From positions 186,001-250,000 of the forward strand of contig JAOTON010000043.1 in the NCBI GenBank assembly GCA_034440635.1: a stretch of DNA of 64,000 bases, in the 5' to 3' direction. The translations under genes and the position numbers were made by a program. The notes under the pieces are model-generated. The model saw only the letters and a list, made by a program, of their open reading frames with translations, did not search any database and was not told where the DNA came from. Each line of letters begins with the position of its first letter. Position 1 is the first letter of the stretch. Of this stretch, positions 11,501-21,645 are shown one piece after another. The DNA comes from Lepas anatifera (taxonomy: Eukaryota > Arthropoda > Thecostraca > Lepadidae).

Positions 11501-12091
11501 GTGTGTTGGAAAAGAAAGAAGGATTAAATATGCTATGAAAACTGGGACCGTACAAGTTAATCAGGTTGAGAACAAAAAAAATGAATATAAAATTCAAGCC
11601 AATGATAGAAACAGAAAGACGATCACAAGAACTGGAAGAAGTCAGAACATGAGATGGCGAAAAAGAGAGAAGTAACAAAAGAGAGGCATTGGGTGAGGGC
11701 AGGGCACGGAAGGATAGAGCAAGAAAGGGCGTGGGAGGGAAAAGTGTACAGAGGGTGAGAGTGAATACAATACCTACATAAAGATGTGGGGAGGAAGGTT
11801 AATACATATAAAATCGGAGAAAGAAATCTACAAAAATCAAAAAAGCAGAGATAAGAGCCCTGGTCCCAGCTGGGGCTTCACAAATGCCAAAATGTGAACC
11901 CAAATCCGTGGCCCAGTTACTAAAACTAAAACAAGACTATTGATCACGAAAAAACATCCAGGAGCATTTATGTTCTCGCTATATAAAGCAAAAAGGTATG
12001 TACAAACGAGTTGCTTTGTCGCACAAAATCCCGAAAGATGTAAAAAGCGAAGATACCCGTAGCTAAGCACAACTTTCTGGCTGGCACTGAC
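8504..12091 (-). other. Remainder of the Ig1 intron
   Basis: This is the rest of the phase-2 intron between the two Ig1 half-exons. It begins GTCAGT at 12091 on the minus strand. It contains the 9317..9430 inverted repeat and a GC-rich patch at 10620-10990. No exon with convincing splice sites was found. Confidence 0.6.
9317..9430. repeat. Imperfect inverted repeat
   Basis: The left arm begins TCTATTTACGTAC at 9319. The right arm, read from the other strand, begins the same 13 bases and continues with a diverged match (CGGAAACGTACTTATCG against GGGAACGGACTTACCG). Arms are about 35-40 bases with a spacer of about 35. It may be a small MITE relic or a hairpin. No target duplication was identified. 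Confidence 0.5.
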
Positions 12092-12272
12092 CTCTGCTGT
12101 TCCGCAGGCACCTCGATGCCCTGAGGGTCCACCCAGACCATCTCGTCCACCAGGTCCTCGAAGCCGTCCGCCGCCTGGCAGGTGATGTAGGCGGTGGCGC
12201 CGATGTCCCGCCGGATCCGCGGCTCCGACGGCTCAATCTTCAGCTTCGGGGTCTCCTCCTGTGCCAGCGACG
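12092..12272 (-). CDS. Fas2: Fasciclin-2-like Ig-domain exon (first half of Ig1)
   Basis: This 181-bp exon is read as two bases, 59 codons and two bases. It starts SLAQEETPKLKIEPS, resembling the mature N-terminus of fasciclin-2 just after signal-peptide cleavage. It then has GATAYITC (B-strand cysteine, about residue 31) and DEMVWVD (core tryptophan, about residue 46), and ends PAEQQ. The donor is AG followed by gtcagt. The acceptor is taken as gtccctcctcggcag before 12272; a weaker alternative (gctggcacag) would start the exon at 12258. The frame joins exactly to the 7851..7996 exon. Codons are GC-rich, unlike the flanks. The signal-peptide exon should lie to the right, but none was found. 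A LINE insertion begins 329 bp upstream of this exon. Confidence 0.75.
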
Positions 12273-12584
12273 CTGCCGAGGAGGGACGCCGCGGGTCACA
12301 GGGTGCCAGTCATCACTGCTGCAGCTGACTGGGTAGGACACGGGACTGAGCCCGCGGTAGGGGTGGATCGGGGGGGGGCTCCCCTCCTCTTCCCAAGTAG
12401 AGGGAGGCGTCTGCACCGGAGGCGCAGTACTCCGGCCGCGCCCATTTATTTATTTCGACAGTCTATAAGACATTTGCAGGTTTCTCCACTCCGTGAGGGC
12501 TGTTCCGAAGCCATCGTCACAATAACAGCAGTCACATAATAAGCATAACACATCAGTATAACCATCAAGTATGTAAGCATAATT
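12273..12584. other. Intron end upstream of Ig1
   Basis: On the minus strand this is the last part of the intron or 5' region before the Ig1 exon, with a pyrimidine-rich tract next to the acceptor. No coding exon is seen. Confidence 0.5.
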
Positions 12585-12600
12585 TCAACAACTATCCTGC
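12585..12600 (+). repeat. LINE target-site duplication, left copy
   Basis: The 16 bases TCAACAACTATCCTGC recur exactly at 19884..19899. Sixteen identical bases flanking a 7.28-kb retroelement are expected of target-primed reverse transcription. The first bases may overlap the ATCAA tail, so the duplication is at least about 12 bp. Confidence 0.85.
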
Positions 12601-13429
12601 CCCGCAGGGACCGATTTCCATCTACTGGACTCGTCTGCTCCTGCTGACTTGTCCGGCACATGGATAATTGGGTACGGGATGTGACGACACCCGCGACCCC
12701 AGTTGGCAGGATGGGTTTCGCCCCCGCCTTCGGGTAAGGGGGCCAAATCGAAACTGCCATCCTCATCCTTTCTGAGCCTTCCTTATTTCAAATCCTAACA
12801 AATCTTCGTTCCTTGATTCCTACCGTCCTAAACTCCCTGCCTATCCAGTTTTTTCCCGTCTCCCCGGTCGTGCCGTGGCTGGCTGTGGTCTGATCTTTCC
12901 AGCACCTTTCCAGCGACGTGTTTTCTGGTTTCCTGTGTTCTCTTGTTTAGTTAATTTTATTTAGTTTCTGTCCACTCCTTTATTTGATTTCTGTTTGCGG
13001 ATGCTCAGTTTGCACTAGCAGCCTCATCTCTGAGGTGCTGCTGCCGTTTTAAGGGTGTAGAGCGCCCACATGGGCCCGGAATCCTTCCTTTCAGTGTTTC
13101 GGCCCATGCCCCGACGACTGGTAGATAGGATCCTGGGGGGTTGAGGCTCCCCTTGCTCGGAGCCTATTGCAGCGGGTGCCAACACGCCCCTTTGGCCTTG
13201 AGGTCATGATCGGAACGGGGTGGGCCGCCCGAGGCCTCGCGGGCGGCCTAGCTACGCCAGCAACGCCTGGCGTCCCCTGTCCAGCGGACCCGCGTTCACT
13301 CTGGGCTGAGGGAGGAAGGGGGGAGGCGATGCCTGACCAGGTTCAGATGTGAGCTGGCTCTGCTGGGTCTGCTACGGCATCGTCGCCCCTCCTACAGTCA
13401 TCACGTTCCATCATTTTGGGAACCATAGG
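12601..13429 (+). other. LINE 5' leader
   Basis: This non-coding leader starts right after the target duplication at cccgcagggaccgattt. In such elements the leader carries an internal promoter, but I cannot identify its motifs here. Short frames within it (for example 13167..13352) have no recognisable product. Confidence 0.6.
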
Positions 13430-15137
13430 ATGGCGGAGACATACACATCATACATGGAAAACCTTAAACATACCGAAACAAATAACACCAACAACATACA
13501 GCAGGAATCCCGAACCGACAACAATGTTACGAGTCCCGGCGTGATATTTAGAGGCAAAGACATGTCATTGATAAAATTAACTCCTTTCCAGCGCAAGCAT
13601 GCGGTTGAGGCTTGGGGTCGAGTGAAAACATGCCAGCAGAGGAGAGACGGCTCGATTATTGTCGAATATGAGAGTGTGGACGCTGCGCGCCGTGCATTGT
13701 CGTGTTCCGCTCTTACGTTCTGGGCCAGAGAGGGAGACAGCAAGGTCAGGCGTGAAGTTGCTGTTGAGGTACAGCCATTCAGATTCCAACCGAGATCTGA
13801 AGGTATTATTACGTGCCGTGAGCTCCATGGCCTAAGCGAGAAGGAAATTATGGATGGGTTAGAGGATGAGGGCGTGACAAAAGTGCACAGATTGGGAAAC
13901 ACAGACTCATTGGTGTTGACCTTTAGTTCGAGAAAGTTCAGACCGCATCTTTGTTGGGTACACTTCGGTCCCCGTCGAATTTTTGTACCTGACCCTCTCA
14001 GATGCTTTCGCTGTCATCGTTTCGGCCATGGGGCTAGGTCTTGTCGGGCTGATGCGCGATGTGGCAAATGTGGCGAGAAAGAGCACGATGGCGAGTGTAA
14101 GACACCAGACAAGTGCGTGAACTGCAAGGGAAATCACGCGGCATGGAACCGAAAGTGTAACGTATACCAGAAAGAGAAACAAATAGCATCAATCAAAGTA
14201 AAGAACGGCGTGCCTTTCCTGAAGCCAAGAGGTTATACGAGGCAAATCACCCCACTGTATCTTACAGGGACAAGGCAGCCTCCTCCTCCTCCTCTATCTC
14301 ACGATCACAAACGTCTCCAATCGGTGTAGGCTTGAGTCAGATCACCCTAGGCACTAAGGTCAGAGACCTGCTCGACATGACTGTTGGTGATCTCTTGCGA
14401 ATTTACTGCAGTTGCTGCCTTCTACCGAGCGGCAGACCCACCTTCTGATCACCAACCGACCGCTCCATCACCGCCGTGTGAGCCACTGAGTGTCTCGATT
14501 CCTGCATCGAAATATCCTGCTGTGGGTGCACAGGAATCCGCAACACCCGTCCACCGGCAGCTCCGGAGGTCTGTCCGAGGCCTTCCGAGGCCTTCCCCGG
14601 CGTTGACCAGGGTGATACTTGGCCTACTGGTGACGGGGAGCAGCCATGGATAGAGGTGGGAAAGGGAGGCAAACCAAAACATCCTAGAGGTACTCCGCCA
14701 AAACCCAATTGTTCAGCTCCATCTATCGACCCACAAATTCCCTCAGATCCGAAGATAGCGCTCAGGCGACTCGATACAAGCGCGTCGAGGCACCAAAACC
14801 AAAATGGGACCGCCCCTCTCCCTCCTCCTCCTCGGCAGGCACCTCGATCACCACAAGGACCGGCCCCACTGCTCGTCCGCGTCCTCGGTTTAAACAGACG
14901 GAACCTCCTGTTGAAACTCCGGTGGAAAGCAGACCCGAGAAGCATGGCCTCTCTGATACCCCCTCTCCGAGTGGGCTAGAGAGCCCTCGGAGAAGACAGA
15001 GACTGCAAACCGAGTCAAAAGGCAGCAGATCCCGATCGTTGGGACCCAGCCCAACACTAACACTGGCTCCTGATCGTAGGAGTTCTGGTGGCGGTGTCCC
15101 CCAGCTGGACATCGCGCGACCGACTATTTTTAGTTAA
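13430..15137 (+). pseudogene. LINE ORF1 (gag-like, zinc-knuckle protein), frameshifted
   Basis: The likely start is the ATG at 13430 (MAETYTSYMENL); the same frame is open from 13349. The intact part runs to a stop at 14329. It carries an RNA-binding region and three cysteine clusters: CFRCHRFGHGARSC, CGKCGEKEHDGEC and CVNCKGNHAAWNRKC. These CCHC knuckles are typical of the nucleic-acid-binding ORF1 protein that coats LINE RNA. After 14329 the frame changes at least twice. The Ser/Pro/Arg-rich tail continues in another frame from about 14709 to a stop at 15137. The product would be truncated. Confidence 0.85.
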
Positions 15138-15164
15138 TAACCCCTTTTTACAATCCATCCCCAG

Positions 15165-15802
15165 ATAAACACAATTTTACAATGGAACTGCCGCGGGATT
15201 CGGACCAATATCACTGATCTCCAGACCGTCATTAGAGCCAAACACCCCTCAATAGTAGCTCTTCAAGAGACCAAGCTGGCACCAGGTATTCCATTTTCAC
15301 TGCAGGGGTTCCAGATTTTTCGTAAAGATATGCAGCGTGATCCCGTTGCCCACGGTGGGGTTCTTTTGGCAGTGAGCCACATGGTGCCAGCAAAGAGTTA
15401 ATACTTACTACAGCTATGCAGGCTGTTGGAGCGCGTGTAAACCTATTTCGTAGGGAAATAACTATATGTTCCATATACCTGCCCCTGGCAGAGACATGCC
15501 CTTGTCACAACTGGAAACACTTATGTCTGAACTCCCACCGCCAGTCCTCCTACTGGGGGTTTTAATGCGCACCACACTGTTTGGGGATGCGATACTGTAA
15601 ACACTCGAGGGCACCACCTTGGCGCTTTATTACTCAACAATCACTGTGTGTTCTTAACACTGGGACGGCAACACACCTTACACTCCCATCTGGTCGCGAA
15701 TCGGCTTTAGACTTAAGCTTGTGCAGTTCACAGTTGAGTAGCCTCTTTGATTGGTCTGTGGGCGGCGACCCAATGGGAAGCGATCATTTTCCTATTTTTT
15801 AG
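15165..15802 (+). other. LINE APE-type endonuclease domain
   Basis: The N-terminal WNCRG and QETK motifs and the C-terminal SDHFPI motif are readable. The catalytic GDFNAHH motif is broken. At about 15558..15577 the DNA reads LLG, then FNAHHTVWG in a shifted frame, and the Asp codon has lost one base. A stop also interrupts the domain at about 15399. Catalysis is therefore impossible without readthrough and frameshifting. Confidence 0.85.
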
Positions 15803-16549
15803 ATTGTGAAAACGCGGCATTACTCGGAAGAGGCCTCAACGATGGAACTTCCGCAATGCAGATATGCCAAATTTCGGTTTTGCTGGAGAGCTCCTTTGAG
15901 GCATCTCAAGTGCGGAGGTGCTCACAATTGAACAGTTTTCTACACTTCTCTTAAATGCGGCCCGCATCCATTCCCAGAACGTCTGGCAAACCTCGCGCCC
16001 CCGGTACCTTGGTGGCAGACGAGTGCCCTAATGCGATCCGTTCCGCCGGAGGGCTTATAGGCGTTTCAGAGCAACTCTACACAATCCCACTTAATTGAAT
16101 TAAGGCGAGCGCGGCGATTTGCGACGAACCATCCGTCTAGCAAGAGAAAGTCGTGGCGTGACTTTGTTGGGGGCTGAACAGAACAACTCCACTCACACAG
16201 GTATTCTCCCAAATCAGACGCATAGAAGGGAGGTCTAGGTCAACTCCTCTTCCCGTGCTAAACATTGGAGGCAGAGAAATTTCTGACACAGATGAGGTAG
16301 CGAACGCTCTCGGAAATGGCTTTGCTGAACGCTGCAAGTCCAGAAGAGACGATTCACAGTTCATGCGGCTTAAAGTCCTGTCGGAACAAAGACCAGTTGA
16401 CTTCAAGACAACAGTTAATCTTTCATATAACTCGCCTTTTTCCCTAATAGAACTCATGTCGGGATAGGGAACCTACGCAGCGTAGCGGGGGCCTGACTTA
16501 ATCCATAACGATATGTTGAAATGTCTTCCTCAGTGCGCTGGACGCCCTG

Positions 16550-17470
16550 TTGACATCATTCAACTCCTTGTGGGAAAGTGGTGAATTTCCTACCGAATGG
16601 CGAAACGCCATCATAGTGCCGCTTTTGAAACCGGGTAAAGAAGGATCTGACCCGGCTCATTTTCGTCCATTCTCTGACATCCTGTCTGTGCAAGCTATTT
16701 GAAAGATGGTCAACGTTCGGTTTACGTGATTTTAGAAAGTCGTGGCATTTTAAACAATGACCAGTGTGGCTTTCGCAAGGTCGAAGTACCCTCATCATCT
16801 TGTTCCTTGGACGCCTTATTCGCTGCGCTTTCAAGGAAGACGTCATGTCGGTGCTGTATTCTTTGACGTAGTTTCGGCATATGACACTGTGTGGCGACAC
16901 GGCGTTATTTTAAAGGCCTTTCAGTATGGGATTCGCGGCCAGATGGGATTTTTCATTAATATCTTCTTGACTGAGCGAACATTTAGGGTTAGAGTTGGTG
17001 GCACATATTCTAATTTGTTCTTCCAGGAGGACGGCATCCCCGGGAAGCGTCCTCAGTATTGGGCTCTTCGCTTTAGCTATCAATGATGCTACTGCCGCTA
17101 TACCTCCGACGATAAAGTGCTCTCTGTTCGTGGATGATATTGGGATCTGGACAACGGCGTCTGGTTCGTCTACTTTTCGCCAGCTTCAGCTCGCTGTAAA
17201 TAGCTTGGATCGATGGTCTTCTCAAACGGTCTACGCTTCTCAACTTCTAAAACAGTAGGCGTTCATTTTTGCCGCAAGCGTCGTTTGTGCCCAGAACCGA
17301 ACATAACATTGAAAGGTAGCCCTATTCCATTCCAGACATCAGCTAAGTTCCTGGGTATCATATTCGACAAATGTTTAACGTATCACGCTCACTTACAGAA
17401 CCTGCGAGATAGGTGTTTCAAGTCCTTGAACTGTCTTAAATGGTTTTCGGACATCATATGGGGCTGATCG
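16550..17470 (+). other. LINE reverse transcriptase domain
   Basis: Readable motifs are an FPTEWRNAIIVPLLKPGK finger segment, HFRPF, CGF, the block-A VVSAYDTVW aspartate, a GIP segment before an indel, and the FVDD active site, followed by thumb-like sequence with LNCLKW. The GIPQGSVLS block is split by a frameshift near 17040. About five reading-frame changes are needed across the domain. Confidence 0.85.
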
Positions 17471-17984
17471 TAAGACATTACTCATCCTCTCAGAGCTCTT
17501 ATTAGGTCCAAGATGGACTACGCCTGCTTTGTTTATGATTCAGCAAACGAACCCGTAAAGCGTTGCCTCAACACGATCCACCATAGTGCTATTCGAATTT
17601 GTACAGGTGCGTTCCGCACCACTCCGATATCTAGTCTGCTCGTGGAAGCGAATGAACCGCCGTTAGACATGCGGCGACGACTTTTGGGCAGAGATATGTA
17701 TATGAATTAGCAGTTTCGAACCACCCGACGTATAGTGCTGTTTTTCGCGCGAAATGATCCGCCTATTTAACGGCGTAAGTAAAGGCCTCCCATTAGGTGT
17801 CGGGCACGGAATTTTGCCGTGGAATGTGCCGTGACAAAGCGAATCATTGCCCGCGTCGAACGATGCCTCCTGGGAAATACTCCCACCAGCAGTGGACACG
17901 ACTCTCGCCCAGAGTGCTAACTCGGAAATGAGTCCCCAGAATTGAAAGCTCTAACTCTTGAACATATTTCACAATATCATCGAC

Positions 17985-18350
17985 ATGCAATGTTCTATAC
18001 AGATGGGTCGAAGACTGAACTGGGGTAGGTTGTTCGTTCGTTATCGGCACAACTTCTCGGACATTTTCACTTCCCCTCTTGCTTCTGTTTTCACAGCAGA
18101 CTGACTGCTATTGACAAAGCTCTGCGCTTTTTAGATATTTCTGACCAAACAGATTTTGTATTTTTACCGACTCGTTGAGTAGCATCAGACCTTAATGAGC
18201 TTTAATTCTAAAGACAATTTTGTTCAGAAGATGCAGCTCCGCTTAACCTGTCTGGCCAAAGATGGTAAAAATGTTACTTTGTGTTGGGCGCCCAGCCATG
18301 TGGGAATAGAGGGGAACGAGAGGGCGGACGCAGCCGCCAAGCGTGCCTCA
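17985..18350 (+). other. LINE RNase H domain
   Basis: The first catalytic aspartate region reads FYTDGSKT and the last reads CWAPSHVGIEGNERADAAAK. The middle glutamate region (expected TAELTAIDKAL) has been altered to a stop at about 18100, and the following aspartate region is also damaged. Confidence 0.8.
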
Positions 18351-18812
18351 AGCCGCCCCTGTACACGCAGGCTACCAATCCCGGCCCGAGACCTACTTCC
18401 CCATCTTTCTTTGCACCTTCGGAATTCCTGGCAGCGCTGGTGGATGACGCATACGCACAATAAATTGCTGGAGATAAAGCCAGAGATTGGTGAGTGGCCC
18501 TGTTCATCGCGGCGATGCCGGCGCGAAGAGGTGGCACTCTGTCGATTACGTACTGGTCACACCCTGGCGACCCACCGATATCTTCTTTGCGGGGAGGCGA
18601 GACCACTCTGCCGACGCTGCCTGGAACCGCTCTCAGTCCGCCACGTACTGGTGTCGTGCCCTGACTATGACCTTGAAAGAGACAGATACTTTGGCCCTCG
18701 AGAACAAGAACTGACATTGATTGATTTGATAGGTAGGAATGCTGATATGATCAGCCAGATCCTCGATTTTCTCAGAGCCATATGTTTCACAGTCATATAT
18801 GACCCAGGGTGA

Positions 18813-18873
18813 TTGCTCTGCTCAGGGGTGCAGAGTGTGGAGCTTACTGGTGAGTGCTGACGTTTTACTGTGG
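18813..18873 (+). other. LINE 3' region, part before the SINE
   Basis: Non-coding sequence between the ORF2 stop and the nested SINE. The 3' region resumes at 19085. Confidence 0.7.
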
Positions 18874-18886
18874 ATGTTTAATCTAT
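18874..18886 (+). repeat. SINE target-site duplication (left; right copy 19072..19084)
   Basis: ATGTTTAATCTAT is repeated exactly on both sides of the nested SINE. Confidence 0.9.
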
Positions 18887-19071
18887 AATAATAATTTTTT
18901 GGGGCTTATCGACGCACCAACTGCCAGGGTCATATGGCGTCGCCAACTCTTTCCCTGTTGGAAGGGTTTCTCGGGAGCCAGCTTGCTCCTTGTTCAGGGA
19001 AGCCGCCGGGCCTTGAACCCGGGTCGGCTGCGTGGCAGACAGCTACGCTGACCACTCCACTACCGCGCCCC
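18887..19071 (-). mobile_element. tRNA-derived SINE nested in the LINE
   Basis: On the minus strand the element begins GGGGCGCGGTAGTGGAGTGGTCAGCG, a tRNA-like A-box region. A B box follows in GACCCGGGTTCAAGGCCC, then a tRNA-unrelated body (GAAACCCTTCCAACAGGGAA, GAGTTGGCGACGCCATATG) and an ATT-rich tail. The RNA polymerase III boxes are internal. It is 185 bp long and flanked by a 13-bp duplication, so it is full length and younger than the LINE. A truncated relative is at 51966..52093. Confidence 0.9.
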
Positions 19072-19706
19072 ATGTTTAATCTATGTAACTGTTTGTCCGC
19101 CCAGTGATGGGGATGGGAACGTGGGATATTTTTATTTGTACCGAGTGCTTGTCTTACTGCAGACCTAACCGCTTGAATCATCTATGACCCTGGTTAAGCG
19201 TAACATGGTCCGTGAGGACCTAAGCTGAACACTGTTTGACATACTTCAGCCTAATGCCTTAGTACACATACCGTGAGTCCTCCGGGTGACGCTGCGCGAG
19301 GGCTGCCTGGCGCGGGCGCCTGACTCCCTGTGGAGTCTCACGCCCGTGCTGAGACTACACTGCCGTCGGCGGAGGGCGAGCGTGGGTCACATGAAAATGT
19401 GACTTGCGCCTGTCTTCCGTGGGGGCAGCGCAGGGGAGTCCGCCTAGGTGCCCAGCTGTTTGCTGGGCGCCCGGGCGGACTCAGGGACTTCCCCGTACTC
19501 CCGGGCCCCTGGGTCGGGGTACGGAGTGGGCGTCGGAACTGACGCCCCGACGCCTCGTGCCGGGCGCTCTCTGCGCGGCGTTGCCTGGTGGATCTTGTAG
19601 GGTCTAGGTTTTGTTTTCAGGATAGGAAGGGCTGATGTTAGTAGTGTGTGTGCATCACGCGTTCTTCTTGTTCCAGATGGAGCACTTTTAGCGATTGTAC
19701 TGTTCT

Positions 19707-19768
19707 GGGCGCTATGTGGCGTTGCCGGGCTGGTGCGCCCCTAGGCCCAAATAACTAACTTACTAACT
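19707..19768 (+). repeat. LINE 3' hairpin tail module, copy 1
   Basis: GGGCGCTATGTGG is followed by a complementary GGTGCGCCC after a short spacer, then CCTAGGCCCAAATAAC and a TAAC/TTAC tail. The GGGCGC and GCGCCC arms can pair into a hairpin. Such structures near LINE 3' ends are recognised by the reverse transcriptase in several families. Confidence 0.7.
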
Positions 19769-19825
19769 GCTTGAAACAGACCATAAACATGTATTCAGGA
19801 AGAGGTTATTAAAGGCATTGGACTT

Positions 19826-19883
19826 AATGATCTGGGCGCTATATAACCACTAAGGTTGGTGCGCCCTTAAGCCTAATAATCAA
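19826..19883 (+). repeat. LINE 3' hairpin tail module, copy 2 (true end)
   Basis: GGGCGCTATATAACCACTAAGGTTGGTGCGCCC aligns to copy 1, followed by TTAAGCCTAATAATCAATCAA. The target duplication starts directly after it, so this is the actual 3' end of the element. Confidence 0.75.
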
Positions 19884-19899
19884 TCAACAACTATCCTGC
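19884..19899 (+). repeat. LINE target-site duplication, right copy
   Basis: An exact match to 12585..12600 (TCAACAACTATCCTGC). Confidence 0.85.
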
Positions 19900-21501
19900 G
19901 CGGCTAGGTGGAATTTCTTATGACTTGCCTAATGCGAGATTTGAACACATCGGTACTGACAATATTAAGATCATTGGGTATAACATCAAGATCATACAAG
20001 ATTAAGATCATTGGGTGCTGGTTGAATTCATATTTTTCATCGTCCCTCATTGGTGACGTCCTTGGCTTCAGGTCACATACACACATCGAAAAATCGCCCG
20101 CTTTCTTGGAATTTCGGGAATAATTCAGTGGCACGTACGTACAATTCTGGAAGGGCAGCGACAATAATGAAAACAAAAATCTGAATAAAGCATATTTGGA
20201 ATTATACCGAAGCCAGGAGTAACAGGGAAGGCCCGAGGACAAATATTAAATCCACTCTTCGCACACTATACTATACATCCCGGACATTTTGCCGAGCATG
20301 GAAATTTTCGGCAGGTGAATTATATCGACAGGCCAGTCCAAAACACGGTTTGCAGCCCGAAACAGGCCGGGCTCACGTATTTGTATTGGCTCATATATCC
20401 AGCACACTTCACCCGAAAGCAAACTCAAAACAATCAAACAATGCATTCACATCCATACATATTGACCATTGGCCACTGAATTCGAAAAATGGCAATGCTA
20501 GAGAATCAAACGTATGCCACAAGAGGAAAAAAACTAGCCAAGGGGGTACAGCGGATTCGCAGGTGCCATCGCTAACACAGAACTTGCGCTGACAACCAAA
20601 ATATAATGGACAGCGGTCAGAGCTGAGGGCACGTAAGGGGCGCGGTAAAGTGACGAAACACCATTGCCGGTGAAACCGACAGCATTCCCGCCCCGCCTGT
20701 ATGTCTTTGTCGCTGCACGTTACACTGCATAAAGGGAGTGATCGCGGTGACAGCGACGGAGGGTGCAACTGCATCAACGCCAGCGGCAATGCAAGCCCCG
20801 CTAATTGGTGATTAGGGACTAGGAACGTTTGTTGACCAGTTATTCCAATTTCTGGTTCAGTTAACGGCTAGTGTGTGAGAATGGTATCAGTCCTTGCCCG
20901 GAATCCACTCATTCCCTCCAGTCCGGCAATCCCGGATTCTTTCTCGACACCTATATCACAGGTGATCGGAACTAGAAACTGCAGACGAACGACATCCTGA
21001 TCACCCCCTCCAGGATAATAATTTGTTGGCATAGTACAACAGATCAAGGTAGCATATCAAATGAACACTAACTCTTTTTAAATCGTGTCTAGCTAAAAAA
21101 ACAATAAAAAGGGTTAATGATACTAAGAATATTCATAACTCTAATATCCATGATCCTTCTAATAATAATACAATATAGTTAATCATCATTATTATCATAA
21201 TGATACGAGTTGCTCTTACCTAACTGGAATACTAGCCCCAGCAGCGGATTCATCTCGTTTCCGAAGGGAGGTGCTAGTCCAATAGAAGCCGGTGCCAACC
21301 TCTAGCCTATTGAAAGCCGAAGTACGGAAATAGCTTAGCGCGAAAGGCCGCTGAATGAAGCCATTTATCACTTCTTGATTAGCACAAAGTTCATACTTCA
21401 CACTTCATCACGACGTCATCAATCTCCCCGGATGGGACCCATTCTGCTCAAACCAGCGTCAGACAAAGGTCGGCAAAGGTCATCACCAAGTCCCACTTCA
21501 C
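19900..21501. other. No gene seen
   Basis: Mixed sequence. A low-complexity AT-rich part at 21080-21210 has repeated ATT/ATC triplets. No supported exon. Confidence 0.5.
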
Positions 21502-21620
21502 CTGCAGCACAATTTCAACGAGCGATTCGCCGCGCTCAATCTCGGAGAGCCGCAAAAAGTCGATGGCCAGCGCAGTGATGATGGTGTGAAGGCGATGGGC
21601 CAGTTGCCGGGAACATCGAT
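21502..21620 (-). CDS. Possible internal exon, unknown protein
   Basis: On the minus strand a pyrimidine-containing acceptor (cactcagccccag) is followed by two bases and 39 codons, ending CTG-CAG before gtgaag, a good donor. The translation contains HRLHTIITALAIDF and LRLSEIERGESLVEIVLQ, which looks like amphipathic helix with protein-like composition. I do not recognise the family. The open frame itself spans 21448..21645. It could still be a chance frame: no neighbouring exon was found on the same strand and the start of the exon is a guess. Confidence 0.25.
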
Positions 21621-21645
21621 CTGGGGCTGAGTGCGGGTCGCCCAT

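Larger units (their letters stand above)
15165..18812 (+). pseudogene. LINE ORF2 polyprotein (EN-RT-RNase H), decayed
   Basis: Domains appear in the expected order but are spread over several frames. The endonuclease starts near LQWNCRGI (15177), with QETK (about 15270) and SDHFPIF (about 15780). The reverse transcriptase has FFDVVSAYDTVW (16857) and FVDD (17127). RNase H has YTDGSKT (about 17997) and WAPSHVGIEGNERAD (18286). A C-terminal cysteine-histidine motif (CRRCLEPLSVRHVLVSC) follows, with the stop at 18812. The protein would nick target DNA, prime and copy the element RNA, and remove RNA. Stops (for example at 15399) and many single-base indels abolish it. Confidence 0.88.
12601..19883 (+). 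mobile_element. I/Jockey-superfamily LINE, near full length, inactive
   Basis: A non-LTR retrotransposon with a 5' leader (12601..13429), a gag-like ORF1, an ORF2 with endonuclease, reverse transcriptase and RNase H, and a long 3' region ending in aataatcaatcaa. It is flanked by a 16-bp target duplication, so both ends are defined. Its native length is about 7.1 kb after subtracting the nested SINE and its duplication. RNase H after the reverse transcriptase points to I-group or related clades rather than Jockey in the strict sense. Several frameshifts and stops make it non-autonomous now. It lies antisense to the fasciclin-2-like gene, just upstream of the Ig1 exon. Confidence 0.9.
19085..19883 (+). 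other. LINE 3' region, part after the SINE
   Basis: A long non-coding 3' region with GC-rich stretches (19270-19600) and two hairpin tail modules. Several short frames here have no recognisable product. Confidence 0.7.
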
